Origin: Gamarada debralockiae
Taxonomy: Eukaryota; Ascomycota; Leotiomycetes; Helotiales; Hyphodiscaceae
Direction: 5' to 3'
Length of the DNA: 36,112 nucleotides
Assembly (NCBI GenBank): GCA_002803225.1
Contig: NXFV01000058.1
Location: 1-36,112, forward strand
The notes under the pieces are model-generated. The model had not been told where the DNA came from. It did not search any database and saw only the letters and a list, made by a program, of their open reading frames with translations. Below, in pieces: positions 1 to 12,557 of this stretch. Both the position numbers and the translations under genes were made by a program. Position 1 is the stretch's first letter; every line of letters starts with the position of its first letter.

Positions 1-2557
1 GACTTTCCTTTGATAAGAGACTTTAATATAGTTCGGGCAGTATTAGTGACCTTAAATAGCTCCTAGTACTAGATTAGATTAGCTAGAAGCTTGTCCTAAA
101 TAGCTTCTGTAAGATATCCGCTATCTAATTAAGTAATCAAGTCCTGATATCCCTTTGACTTCTTAGGTTAGTGTACTATAAGCTTAGCTCGGCACTAAGG
201 CTCTCTAGTAATAGTTTTAGATAAGATCTAGTCAAATTCCTTAAAAGACTATATAATATTAATTTCCTAATAAAGATTAGGCCTTAGAATTACCTTAATT
301 ATTTCCTTAATACTTATATCCTCTAGGTCCTCTAGCTTATATATAGATTACCTTTATACTTTAGGTCTAAGTAGTTTAGCCTTTACCTCGATTTTCTTCT
401 AAAGTTTAGCCTTATTCTTCTATACTTTACTTTAATTAGTATATTTAGTAACCTTAGATTAAACTATATTACTTGAAGTCTTAGGTTTAATATAGGCCTA
501 GGATATATTAGCTATAATAGTTATTTATTCTCTAGAGTTAGAATTAAAGTCTACTTTTATAGAATAAGTATATATCCTTTTATTAAGAAGATTATTAATA
601 TCTTATCTATTATTATTAATAATAGAATAGTATTAGACTAAAAGCTTTAGGGTTTCTAGTTACTTTATAATACTTTAAAGTAAAATTATATTAGCTCTAG
701 TTATATTAGCCTTTACTTATACCTAGGCTGCCTCTTATTCTTGATCTTACTCTACTTAAATATTATTAGCTCATTAAGTAATATCCGGGTTATATTATAT
801 TCCTTTAGTCCTTAAAATAATCTATTGGACCTAAGGGGTATTACTATATAATATAGCTTCTTCTATATCTTCTCTCTAAGGTCTAAGACAGATCTTTCTA
901 TTATTATTCTTATAATAAACTCTATTCTAAATTAGCTCTTAAAGCTAGAAGTATTAATTTAAATAGTAATATAAATACTATTCTAAATTCCTATTTCTAT
1001 TAATATTATAATAGGTATAATAGTTAAGTCTAGTACTATTACTATATCTCTCTCTATTAAAACCTCTATAAACAACTAATATATTAATAATACTATTAGC
1101 GGGAGCACTTTAGTTCTAAAAGGCCTAAGACTATTAATTAAAGTCTAGTTTATATTTACTATAAAATCCTTTATACCCTTAGCCTTAGTAGTATCCTTAA
1201 TTATAGTATCTAGAGTTGTTTTAACCTAGAGTAACTTAAAGTTCTTATTTAATTTCCTCTTAGATATTACAAATTATATTAGTCTAAGTAATATATAGTT
1301 CTTTTAATTATTAAGCTAAATTATCTCTTAAATCTTAAGTCCTAGTATTTAAACTAAACTTAGTAAAGAATATTTAATCTAAAGTAAATACCTAAAAAGG
1401 TTACTCTTTTAGCTTATTAAGTATAGTCCTCTTATAAATATTTAGATCTCTTAAGATATTATTAATAGTACTAGCTTTTAAGCTTAATATAACTAAATTC
1501 CGGCTTTTCTTATATTAGTTAATTACTTTATTAGATTTATAGACTTTAATAGTAGTCTTATAGAAGTTAATATATACTAGAGTTTTCTTATTATCTAGGT
1601 CTATATTATATTTCTTAATAATCTTAAAGTAAATTTAATCTAGTAATATAAAGAGAAAGAGATTAACTTATTTTATATTATTAAAAAGATTTCTCTCCTT
1701 AAGACTAATAGAAACTTAATAAAAGAGCTTAATAAAGTCCTTTAATTTAATTTATCTATACTATACTAATAAGACTAAGGTATCTAGAAAAGGACAAGTA
1801 TACTTAGTATAGTTATTATTATAGTCTTAGTACTTCTATTTTAGAGCTATAAAAAAAGCCTTCTTATTAAATAGCTTATTAGTATACTCTAGTATTACTT
1901 TAATATTATTATAAAGAGCAATATTAATATAGCAAAGGATTTATTTGTATCTATCTTCTCTATTATAGCTCTAGTCTTTAAAGAAGACAAGGAGTTTATT
2001 AACCTATTACATAGCTCCCTGTCTATTAAAGATAAGACTAGCTAAAGCAAAAGTAAGTATTATTATATATAGTATAATAATATTGTCTATATTAACTAAA
2101 TCTATTAAGTTACTAGAAGGTATTTTAAGTATCGATTCGCTAGGTATAAAAGAGTCTAATTACTATTATTCTTATAGGCTTTATTAGTTTCCTAATTATT
2201 ATTATTATTTCTTGGCTTCTAAAGTACTACCTAATAGTAGTATATTAGTCGAGGTTAATAAAGGATTCCTAAGGGCTAATAATATTAATATTATCCTTCC
2301 TTAATTATAATTAAATAACTTCCTCTTTAATAAAGAAGCTCTATTATATATTCCTTGAAAACAAAAGAAAATAATCTATTATCCTTAATTATATTATCGT
2401 CCTTAATTATCTTATTATCCTTAATTGTCTTATTATTAATATCTTTTCTTTTTGCTCCCTTAAGCAAAGACTCTTTCTTTTAACTCTTTACCCTTTCCTT
2501 AGCTATACCTTATACCCTATAAGTCTCCCTTAAGCTTAATTCTAAATATTTAGACCT

Positions 2558-2610
2558 TTAACCCTTAACCCTTAATCCTTAACCCTTAACCCTTAACCCT
2601 TAACCCTTTA
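2558..2610. repeat. TTAACCC heptamer tandem array
   Basis: About seven consecutive copies of the 7-bp unit TTAACCC lie inside the AT-rich block, one with a C-to-T change (TTAATCC). The unit resembles, but is not, the usual fungal telomere unit (CCCTAA/TTAGGG): it has one extra base. It may be a minisatellite, a variant interstitial telomere-like tract, or chance slippage in C-poor DNA. Confidence 0.8.
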
Positions 2611-3343
2611 ATTCTAATTCTTATTTTAAACTAATACTACTTATTTACTCTAAATAGAAGCTTTAATAACTTTAGGGTTAATATTATAGTATTTCTGTAG
2701 TCCTAAGTAGCCCTTTATCTATCTCTTACTTAAGATAAAAGCCTCTTTAAATATTAACCTTATAATAATATAAAAGATTAAGAGAATTATAATATAAAAT
2801 ATAATTAGGACCTAGTTCCTAGACTCTTTAATACCTCTCTATCCTTCCTAATAAAGTCCTAGGAGACTTTCCTAATACTTATCTCTTTCCTCTATTATAC
2901 TATTTAAGTCCTTCTAAGGTTAGACCTCTATCTTAAGTAAAGCTATAGATCTTACTATAGTTCTACTTATTTTTATCTCTTTTCTTATAAAATTAGCTAT
3001 TATCTATAATCCGCTTAGACTTTAGCAAGAGGTACCTATAACTAAAACTATTTTAACTCTTTGTCTATAGTACCTATAACTTATATTATAAGTCTTAAAC
3101 TATACCTAAAATATAAAACAACTTAATCTAATAAACTTAATTCTATTAAGTTAGACTAAGCTCTCTTATATAATAGCGCTATATCCTAAAATATATAATA
3201 ACCCTAAAATAATTATCCTTTAAACTATCTTATATAACTTAAAAGTATTAGAACTAAAGCAAATAAAGTAAATATCCCTTACTTAAGAATATAAATACCT
3301 TTACTTAACTACAAAAAAGGCTCCTTATATAGATTACTAATAT

Positions 3344-3826
3344 AGAAGGAACGAAATACAAGTATAAGCGCGTCCTAATTGCGCTGTATATTATATATAC
3401 TCTTAGTAAGGGATAAAACAAAAACAATATAAAATAAAGGTTATATACTTAAACGTACTACAAAAATATATTAGAAAACAAGTTATATAATTATATATAT
3501 ATATATAGGTATCTATATATTAGTCTAGCTGCAAAAGACAAAATATGCCCGGCTGGCACGTGACATCCAGCTAAGCGATCAGCGTGACCGATTTCCCCAC
3601 CACAATATCACGTGCTAGCGGGATATAAATAGCCTTCGTAGCTAAGATAGTACTTAAATACTTAAATACTTATATAATATAGTTTTTTACTTTGTTTTTA
3701 GATATATTTAAGTGTACTTTTAAGTACTATAACTTTCGTTTTATATTATTCTTGTTTTATCTCTTACTAAGAGTACGTGCGATACTTAGTATAATTAGGA
3801 CGCGCTTATACTTATATTTCATTCCT
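3344..3826. repeat. long inverted repeat around a GC-richer island
   Basis: The left arm (about 3344-3467) and the reverse complement of the right arm (about 3705-3826) align over roughly 120 bp at about 80% identity by eye. They share the exact core AGTATAAGCGCGTCCTAATT and the segment ACTCTTAGTAAG. Most differences look like C/T or G/A transitions. The centre (about 3530-3640) is much richer in G and C than its surroundings and carries two CACGTG- or TCACGTG-type motifs and a TATAAATA box near 3624. It could be a fold-back or MITE-like element, or two inverted copies of one repeat. No target duplication was identified. Confidence 0.7.
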
Positions 3827-6800
3827 TTTATAATACCTATAGTATTATACATAACTTAAGCAAGGTTCTTATAATTATAAGAATTATATATAATCTAGGG
3901 ATTTACCTTAGCGCCTTAAAACCTTAGACTTTAAGCTAATAAGTAAAGGTAATTTATATATTAAGTTAAGGCTTAATATTAAATTAGTACTATTATATTA
4001 TTAAGTAATAATTACTTAAAAATTAATAAGATTTTAAAGGTAACTATTAAAGAGTTTTAAAACATAATATATAAAAAGAACTATAAATTAAACTTTAATT
4101 TTACTTATAAACAAAGGAGTACTAAGCTTCCTCTTACTTTATATACCTAGTAATCCTATTATATATACCTCTTATATCTCTCTTAGTATTCCTTCCTTTT
4201 ATAATAGCCTATCTTTTTTCTTTTATTCTCTTGATCTCTTACTCCTTTTCTCTATTAAAGTCTAAGACTATATTTATCTCTTTATTAGTCTAATTAAGTC
4301 TTCTTTTAATAAGTATCTTTATAAATATATTAAGACACTAGTAGAACTTTAATTATTATCTCTTATATCTCCAGCTATATATATTATATACTTTTAAGCT
4401 AATAGTTATATAATAGTTAAACTCCTTAACCTTAGAATTAGCTATTAAGTATTCTTTTTTAGCTACTAAGTATTACTTATATATTATTTTAACTTACTTA
4501 AGATAAATTAAGTAAAAGTTAACTTTAAGTTTAAAGGAGATAGTAGGCTTAACTAATATTTTAGTAGGTATAGCCTCTATTACTCTTATAGTATATTAAA
4601 GATATACTATAATAGTATCTTTAGCTACTCTTATAGAATTTATAGCTACTATAATAGTATTTAAAGCTAACTTATTTAATTTAAGTTTTTAACTTATTTA
4701 AGTAAAGTAGTGAAAGTAATATAAACTCCTTTAATTATAACTAGTTCGACTATAAGTATTATATTTCCTTTGTTATAGTTCTTTTATAGCTTAAAAGCTA
4801 AATAGAATAGCCTTTATATTATGTTTTATACCTTTATATAGTGCTTCTTTACTAATAATTTATAAAGGCTTAAGAATAAAGGGTTTAAGTTATATTTAAT
4901 ATTAGTTCTACTATTAATATAAATAAAAATTATCTAAAGTAAGACTAAGGCTTTATTCTTTTTAGTTATTAATTATATAGGTATATAGTAGTCCTATTAT
5001 CTTAGTAAAAGAGCTTATATATAGTCTTAGGGGCTTCTTTATCTTATTAATATAGTCCCTAACCTTTAAGAGTACTAGTATTATAATTATACTAAAACAC
5101 GTACTATATATATACTAATTAAGAGAGAGGTTATTTCGAATTTCGTTTTAAGTATTAGCTATAACAAGCTTATATATATACTTTTATATGCCTAGTTTAA
5201 TATCTTTTTAAGTATTAAAGAGATTGCCTAAGTAATTAAGAATATATCGTTTAAGAAACTAATATATAACCTTAATATATAAAGTAATAGTAATATTAAA
5301 ATAAGGATATTAACTAGTCCAAGTATATACTAAAGCTTTCTTCCTCTTAAGTTATAATTATATATTCTTAATATATTAAACTAATATAAATTAATTAATA
5401 AAATTAATCTTAAACTAGGCTAAACGAGTAGTATACTTATCCTTAGTTTTTAAAAAGATAATACTATTTTATATTTATAAGAATTATTTTTAATTATCTA
5501 TAGGTATAATCTCTAGCCTATAATATTACTAAATATTCTTATTTATATACTAAGAGTATAAAAGGATAGAACTATTTAAAAAGACTATAGTAATTATATT
5601 CTAAAGTACTTAGTTGTAATTAGTACTAATAGCTATAGGGCCTATAACTACTACTAGTGTCCTTAACGCTATAAAAAGCTCCTTAACTTATTTATATACT
5701 TATTTATAGGCTCCCTTTAATTCGTTAAAAAGAAAAGTAAATCTAATAAAGAAGGTCTTCCTTTAATAGTCAACTCCTAAGAATAGTTAGTAAATAATAT
5801 AAAAGATAAGTATAAATTAAATTAAAGACTAATTAATTATATTAAAGAGTAATAAATTAAACTAATTTATCTTATAAGTATTATCTATTAAGATAATATT
5901 ATAATTTAATTAAAAGTATTTTAGACACTTTAGTAGAGTTATAAATAGGTATTAAACCCTATTATCTTAGTCTATAAGTATATAATAAAGGAGTTAGTTA
6001 TTTTTTAAGTACTTAAATAAAGCTTCTATAGAAGATAACCTTTAATATAGCTCTTAATAAAAAGATATATTTTAGTTATAAATATTATATAAAAGAAGAA
6101 GTAAAGTAAGGTCAAGTTAATTCAAGAATTCAAGTTACTCTTAAGGGCTAATGCCTATAATACTAGTTAATTATATTTCCTTACTCAAGGACTAACTACT
6201 TACTTAATTTATAAAGAGCTTAAAAGATTACTTAAGTTTGATTATTTATTTTGTAATAGACAGGGTATATAGCAGGGTAAGTACTAGGAGTATAATTATA
6301 CTATCTATATAAAGCCTTAGCTTAATATTTTAACTACTAACTAATCTTACAAATTATCTAACTAGCTAATACTAAGAATTAGTAATTATATTTATAAGAC
6401 TATAACTCTTAGTTACATAAAGCGCTCTTACTTTTACTAAGGTCGTAGTACTAATTACAATAAAAGTAAGTCTTAATTTAATTACTCCTTAGTATAGTCT
6501 TACTCCTTCCTTTTATAAAACTATAGCTATAAGGCTTAATAAAATTATTAATAGCTTTCTTAAGAGCCTTTATAGTTTTATAAGTTCCCTCTAGAGGAAG
6601 AACTATATTAATATTATATAGGGTTAAGATAATAGAGATATATAAAGCTATACTATAGTATGCTTATAAAGCAAGTAGTAGCTAAAGAGATAAGAATAAA
6701 AAAAGGGGTTAAGACGTAAGTAATACAAGATAGTTTATTTTAACTAATTTTTGAAATAGATAAAAATAAATAAAAGAAAGATAAAGGTTAGGCGCGACCT

Positions 6801-6882
6801 TAATACAAGAAAATCATTAGGGTTACGTGGGGCGCGTACTAAAACGCGATACAGCTAAGGTGGCTAACTAAGAGCTAGCTAA

Positions 6883-6919
6883 CACCCAGTGTAAGCCCAC
6901 TTAGTGCTTACACCGGGTG
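6883..6919. repeat. near-perfect hairpin at the edge of the AT-rich block
   Basis: CACCCAGTGTAAGC (6883-6896) is followed after 9 bases by GCTTACACCGGGTG (6906-6919). The arms pair at 13 of 14 positions, and the loop region CACTTAGTG is itself self-complementary. The hairpin lies just before composition changes from AT-rich to gene-like. It may be the end of a transposon or a small palindromic element. Confidence 0.65.
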
Positions 6920-6950
6920 GGTTTTAATCACTTGCCCACTCTTTTATCCT

Positions 6951-7459
6951 GTCGACTCACGAATTTTTATTTCACTTTTTAACTATTTTGTATATAAAAT
7001 CACAACGTAATTATAAATTGATAAAATTCAATATTTTGTTTATAAAACCACTAATATCATAATAGAAATCTCAATTTATAATAAAATATTAAAAATTAAG
7101 AAAGTCGAATTTGTTCGAACGAAGGTAGGGGGAAAAGAGTGCTGCACAGTCGATTTTGCGACCATTGCCCCGTCGCTGTTTTAGTTTCAAAAATTCGCCA
7201 CGTATAACTGAGATTTAGTAAATATCGGCCGACTTTGGTAAGCTTCATGGATAGTCGGACGGGTATGCTGCTCAAGATCAGCGCTGGGTGTAACCTCGGA
7301 GTAAGATTGAATCCGAGATGACTGTACCTAAGCCTGATGGACAGAACTTTTGAGGACGACCTCGAAACGATATGTAAGCCACTCAAGACCCAAAGTCCTT
7401 AAAAGGACAATGGACTCTCACCATTAACTGTTCCTGAGCAGCCCTAGAAATTTTACGAG
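6951..7459. other. transition zone upstream of the GMC gene
   Basis: About 510 bases run from AT-rich sequence (6951-7090) into normal composition. A 96-codon open frame on the minus strand (7096-7386) has no recognisable domain and is probably chance. The last part presumably held the promoter and 5' leader of the oxidoreductase. No convincing regulatory motif was identified. Confidence 0.4.
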
Positions 7460-9328
7460 ATGATGGCCGAGGAGTACGACTTCGTGATCGTAGGCGGAGG
7501 GACATCTGGCCTCGTTGTCGCAACCCGTCTTTCAGAAGATCCCAGCATCTCAGTACTCATCATCGAAGCCGGCGCAGATCACCGCGAAGATCTTCGAGCA
7601 AGAACACCAGCTTTACATCATTCGCTGAAAAAGACGGAAGCAGATTGGGACTTCAGAACTGAGCTACAGGTAATCAATCACTCCAGCCTTCGAATGTTGA
7701 CAGTATGAACTGATATCCTTCTTTAGACTGAACTCAATGGATGACAAATCCACCTGTCTCAAGGTCGTGCACTCGGCGGCTCAAGCTGTATCAATGCCAT
7801 GGTTTTCGTGCCCCCCTCACGAACGATAATCGATTCCTGGGAAACTCTCGGGAATCCAGGCTGGAACTGGGAAACCATGATGCCTTACTACGCCAAGTCT
7901 TACTCGCTCAAAGTGCCAGTAGAAGAAATTGCCACGTACCTTGGTATCGAATGGGCTGCGAAGAGTCCCGTGAAATCGGGACCACTACAGCTTTCGTACC
8001 CAGGTCATTTGAACGATCCCATTCAGAAGGCTTGGATCGAGACGTTCAAGTCATTGGGCTATGAGATGAAGGGAGATCCTTTTTCTGGGGCGCCGACGGG
8101 AGCGTTTTTAAATTTGTTGAGTGTGGATCCTCTGAAAAAGGAACGGAGTAGTGCTGCCACGGCATATTATGGACCGGTCGCTGATCGCAAGAATTTGACT
8201 CTTTTGGCTGGATGCCTAGTAGAGAAGATCCTCTTCAGCAAGGATGGAGAGGAACTCATCGCCACAGGGATACGATTCCAGTAAGATGGCGAGATGAAAG
8301 AAGCCAAAGCCCGAAAAGAAGTCATCCTGGCCGCTGGATCGCTTCAGTCTCCCAAAATGCTTGAACTTTCCGGCATAGGGGACGCAAAGCTACTCCGCTC
8401 TCACGCAATTGAAGTTCTTATCGACAATCCGAATGTCGGAGAAAATCTCCAAGACCATCTTTTCTGCAGCATGTCATTCGAAGCCAAAGACAGAATCCAG
8501 ATATTGGATGATCTCGCGAGAAAGGATCCAAAGGTCATCGAAGCAGCTATGGCGGAATATAATAGCACTAGAAGTGGCCTATTCACCTCTGTAGGTGTGG
8601 CATCTTTCGCATATCTGCCCGTCATCGAATTCATCTCGGAAGAAGGGCAAGCCAAGCTCAAGAAACTCCTTGACAGCAACATCGCCAAAGAGGATAACCC
8701 GGCAGCAGAGGGCAACTTTGAGGTCGCTAGGAAAATCTTGGAAGGTGAGGACGAAGCTTCAGGTGCATTCCTAACCGTAGCTACACAAGCAGACGTGATG
8801 GACTTGCCACTGGACCCTGAGCCCGGAAAGTTCGTCTCCATCGGCGCAATGCTCTCACAACCACTATCCACCGGCAGCGTACACATCGCTTCCTCGTCTC
8901 CCCACCAAAAGCCCGTCCTTGACCCCAACTACCTCAATAATCCTATCGACCTAGAAATTCTCTCCCGTCACGTACAAAACATGCTCAAAATCTCCTCCAC
9001 GGAGCCATTCCGATCGAGGATCCTGAAAGAAGGCGGAAAGAGGAAAGGTGAGGATGCATATTTTACGGATTTAGAGGGAGCGAAGAAGTTGGTGAGGAGG
9101 AGGGCATTGAGTATGTGGCATCCGACTAGCACTTGCGCGATGTTGCCGAGGGAGAAGGGAGGGGTCGTTGATGAGAGGTTGAGAGTGTATGGGATTAGGG
9201 GGTTGAGGGTTGTTGATGCGAGTGTTATGCCCATTATTCCAAGGGCGAATATTCAGAGTAGTGTTTATGCAGTTGCCGAGAGGGCGGCTGATATTATCAA
9301 GACTGATCACGGCCTGCAGAGGAAGTAG
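7460..9328 (+). pseudogene. GMC oxidoreductase (FAD-dependent alcohol/choline dehydrogenase type), two nonsense codons
   Basis: One intron is inferred at 7670-7726 (GTAATC...TTTAG, phase 0, branch-like CTGAT). The spliced frame is 604 codons, a normal length for glucose-methanol-choline oxidoreductases. The FAD-binding beta-alpha-beta motif VGGGTSG is at about residue 12, with the ribose-binding acidic residue in IIEAGAD. The GMC signature GRALGGSS follows the intron. ARKEVILAAGSLQSPKMLELSGIG is the second family signature region. The C-terminus has WHPTST with the catalytic-type His and IPRANIQSSVYAVAE with the partner Asn. The frame is interrupted by TGA at 7742-7744 (LNG-stop-QIHLS, where relatives usually have Arg) and TAA at 8282-8284 (FQ-stop-DGEMKEAK). 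Both fit single C-to-T changes (CGA to TGA, CAA to TAA). Both lie in conserved stretches that cannot be intron. Without them the gene would encode an aryl-alcohol or choline dehydrogenase-like flavoenzyme. The alternatives are sequencing error or readthrough. Confidence 0.85.
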
Positions 9329-9838
9329 CTCAAGAGACCGTGTTTCGAGAAAGTCTCCCTGGGTATATCAAAGGGCTGCTTTCACAGCACAATTAACTTC
9401 CGTCAAAGCTATTCTTGATACACTTAAAGAAGAAAAGCCCTACATTGTGGAGGGTTCGATCTTGAAGCAATTCAGAAGGCTCAGGGCGGGGTAACTGACC
9501 GCACGGGCCACCGTACCTGACATAAATACCCAACCCCCTCCTAATTTTCGATCTCCAATTCCATCTCCCGGATAGGAAGGTCTCGGTACTTGAAATACTC
9601 CGAATCCTCTTCTCAGCACCTGCATCATTTCATCCAAGACTTCAGTAACGTAACACTGCGTTAGGCTAGGTCGGGATGATGCTAATTACGATATCTCTCG
9701 ACCCCGCCATTTGCAGGCATGGGCCTGTGAAATCTACCTTCGATCTGCAACATCCACTTGTTCTTCCATTCGTCTTTGTTTGTTCCAAAATATCCTCTGA
9801 GTAGGCATGATCACTACTCTTCTCGTCACCTATCGAAC
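9329..9838. other. intergenic region, GMC gene to GH92 gene
   Basis: About 510 bases contain the 3' end of the oxidoreductase gene and the promoter and leader of the mannosidase. Open frames here (for example 9440-9637 on the minus strand) show no recognisable domain. No clear TATA box or paired regulator site was found. Confidence 0.4.
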
Positions 9839-12557
9839 ATGCATTTATCTGTACGAGCTCTCGTTCTAACCCTCTCCTCTCTCCTGCTAGTCGCAGCAGC
9901 CCAAAACTCCTCCACATTTGACGTCTTCAACTACATCAACCAACTAATCGGCACCGACAATGGCGGGAATGTCTTCGCCGGTGCAACCCTTCCATTTGGC
10001 ATGGCAAAGGCAGTTGCCGATGTCGACGGGCAAAACACAGGCGGCTTTTCAACGGATGGCAGCAATGTGACCGGTTTTTCGCACATGCACGATTCTGGAA
10101 CAGGAGGCAACCCATCTTTAGGGAACTTCCCTCTCTTCCCTCAATACTGCCCTGATAATGTTCTTGATAATTGCAATTTCCTCAAAGAAGCCCGAGTGAC
10201 GCACTATGTCAACGATTCGGTGGTTGCTAGTCCAGGATACTTCGCGTTGGATCTGGTGAATGGGATCCATGCTGAGATGACGGTCACCAAGCATGCTGCG
10301 CTATACCATTTCACTTTCCCTCTAGAACATATGAGCAATGGGACAGCTCTAAGTCCGTTGATACTGTTGGATTTGACGGATTTGAACGCTAGCAGGCAGA
10401 ATGCCACAGTCACCGTCGACGAGAGTGGAAGGATGAAAGGGAATGGGACTTTCCTTCCCAGCTTCGGAAGTGGATCATTCGTCCTTCATTTTTGCGCTGA
10501 TTTTGCTGGGTCCTCGATTCAAGATACTGGGATCTGGGTCAACAACCGTGCTGGGACTGAGCCGAAAGAACTCTTTGTTACTCGAGGTATAAATTTGTTC
10601 TATATTGAAGCGGGCTCCTGGATACGCTTCAGTCCAAGTGCGAATGGAGCGATAAGTGCACGGGTCGGGATGAGTTTCATCAGTGCAGACAAAGCTTGTC
10701 AGAATGCCGAAAATGAAATTCCGGGGCCGGAATGGGATTTCGAAGGTATTCGAAAGAGCGCCGAAGATGTTTGGCGGGAAAAGCTGGGCGTAATATCGGT
10801 TGACACAGGCGGAGTGAACGATTCACTGCAGACGAACTTCTGGAGCGCAATCTACAGAACTATGATGTCTCCCCAGAACTACACGGACGAGAACCCATTA
10901 TGGGAGAGCAGTGACCCGTACTATGACTCCTTCTACTGGTAAGTCTTCCTTCATCACATACCGCATTTATTAGAATTTGAGTTATTAATTCCTCAAAATC
11001 CGTATGAGCGATCTGGAATCTCAAGAGAGTCCCTCTTAGCTGTAAAAGACCTGGTCGTTCGCCGTTGTTCAGTGATCAAAAGACGGAACATCAGAGATAC
11101 CCTGTAGGGGATCCAAAGTAGACGTCTTCGATAGCTGAAACGGATGGAAGGATTAATATCTTGCATTCCAAATGAATGCGGTATATCCCATCTCCCGATG
11201 ACTGACAAATCAACAGCATCTGGGACGCGTTCCGCTCTCAACTCCCTTTCTTGACGATAATCGACCCGGCCACCCTCTCCGAGATGATCCGCAGTCTTCT
11301 GGATACTTACAAGCACCTCGGTTGGCTCCCCGACTGCCGCATGAGTCTCTGCAAAGGCTTCACACAGGGTGGTTCCAACGCTGACGTAGTTCTCGCTGAC
11401 GCTTACCTCAAAAACCTAACCGGTATCGACTGGGAACTTGCATACCAAGCTGTAGTTAACGATGCGGAGAACGAGCCCCTAGATTGGTCGGTGGAAGGAC
11501 GAGGCGGTCTCATGAGTTGGAAGGCATTGAATTACATCCCAGCGCTGGATTACGACTACCTTGGATTCGGGACAAATTCGAGGAGTATTTCCAGAACTTT
11601 GGAATACTCGTACAATGACTTCTGCGTGGCGACGATTGGAAAGGGTCTTGGAAAAGATGACTATGCGAAGTATCTTTCCCGAGCGTCGAATTGGCAGAAC
11701 ATTTTCAAGGTGGATCAAACGAGTTTCATTAATGGGAATGATACGGGATTTACGGGGTTCTTCCAGCCGAAGTACCTAAACGGAACCTGGGGATTCCAGG
11801 ATCCCATCCTATGCAGTCCTCTCGATTCATTCTGTTCCCTAACTTCCAACCCCCAAGAAACGTTTGAAGATTCGATTTGGGAGTATCAATTGTACGTCCC
11901 TGACCACTCGTCTCCTATCCCCAGTCTTTCAGCTACACCAAACTCACATACCAACTAACACAATGCAGTTTCGTACCCCAAGATATCTCCACTTTAATTG
12001 AGATATTAGGAGGACCAGAGAGGTTTATAGCACGCCTGAACTTTCTGCACACCTCAGGCCTAACAGACATTGGCAACGAACCGTCCTTTATAACGGTCTT
12101 CCTATACCACTACGCAGGTCGACCCGCCCTCTCCACTGAACGCGTGCACTCTTATATCCCTTCCTATTTCAACGACTCAACTATTGGACTACCCGGGAAT
12201 GACGATACCGGAGCAATGGCTAGTTTTACGGCGTTTTGCATGTCAGGACTCTTCCCCAACCCAGGACAAAACGTATATTTTATCTCGCCTCCCTTCTTCG
12301 AGGCTGTGTCGTTCAAAAACCCAATCACGCAAAAGGTTTCAACAATTAAGAATTTGAACTTCGACCCAACCTATCAGAATATATATATTCAAAATGCAAC
12401 GCTCAACGGTAAGCCGTATAGCAAGAGCTGGATAGGACACGAGTTCTTTAGGGAGGGATGGACGTTGGAACTAACTCTCGGCGCAAAAGAGAGTGATTGG
12501 GGAACAAGGGAGGCGGATTTACCCCCTAGTTTGAACGTTGGTTTGATGAGACTTTGA
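9839..12557 (+). CDS. secreted GH92 family alpha-mannosidase
   Basis: Three exons are inferred: 9839-10938, 11217-11891 and 11969-12557, giving 787 residues, normal for fungal GH92 exo-alpha-mannosidases (mostly alpha-1,2) that trim N-glycan or cell-wall mannose. The chosen ATG (9839) starts a signal peptide (MHLSVRALVLTLSSLLLVAA, then AQNSS). An in-frame ATG at 9758 would add 27 residues before it and spoil the signal. Family motifs include INQLIGTDNGGNVFAGATLP near the mature N-terminus, CIWDAFRSQ across intron 1, DCRMSLCKGFTQGGSNADVV, and the PGNDDTGAM loop, which carries the paired acidic residues of the Ca-dependent active site. FEDSIWEYQ probably carries the acid catalyst. Asn-X-Ser/Thr sites are frequent, as in exported proteins. 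Intron 1 is 278 nt (GTAAGT...AACAG), long for this genome; intron 2 is 77 nt. No premature stop is seen. Confidence 0.9.

Larger units (their letters stand above)
1..6950. other. AT-rich, gene-free block (RIP-like)
   Basis: The sequence is dominated by A and T, with TA, TAAT and CTTA words throughout and stop codons in every frame; no reading frame of useful length exists on either strand. CpA/TpG-containing words look scarce and TpA abundant, which is the pattern RIP leaves on repeats in ascomycetes (dinucleotide ratios not computed). Composition returns to gene-like between about 6950 and 7460. No transposon domain is readable; the block is probably one or more old retroelements or DNA elements. 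Local exceptions are the GC-richer island at 3530-3640, the heptamer array near 2560 and the stretch at 6785-6950. Confidence 0.75.

Noticed and set aside
1..6950. CRISPR-like or regularly spaced repeats in the AT-rich block
   Set aside because: Similar words reflect low complexity; spacing is irregular and a eukaryotic context makes CRISPR implausible.
7741..8064. 107-codon plus-strand frame overlapping the GMC gene
   Set aside because: It is the +1 shadow of the oxidoreductase exon; the conserved GRALGGSS reading lies in the other frame.
8281..8330. Intron that would remove the TAA at 8282 in the GMC gene
   Set aside because: A GTAAG donor exists, but any acceptor would be too close or would remove the conserved ARKEVILAAG block.
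9440..9500. Possible tRNA B-box (GGTTCGATC)
   Set aside because: No matching A-box or cloverleaf stems surround it.
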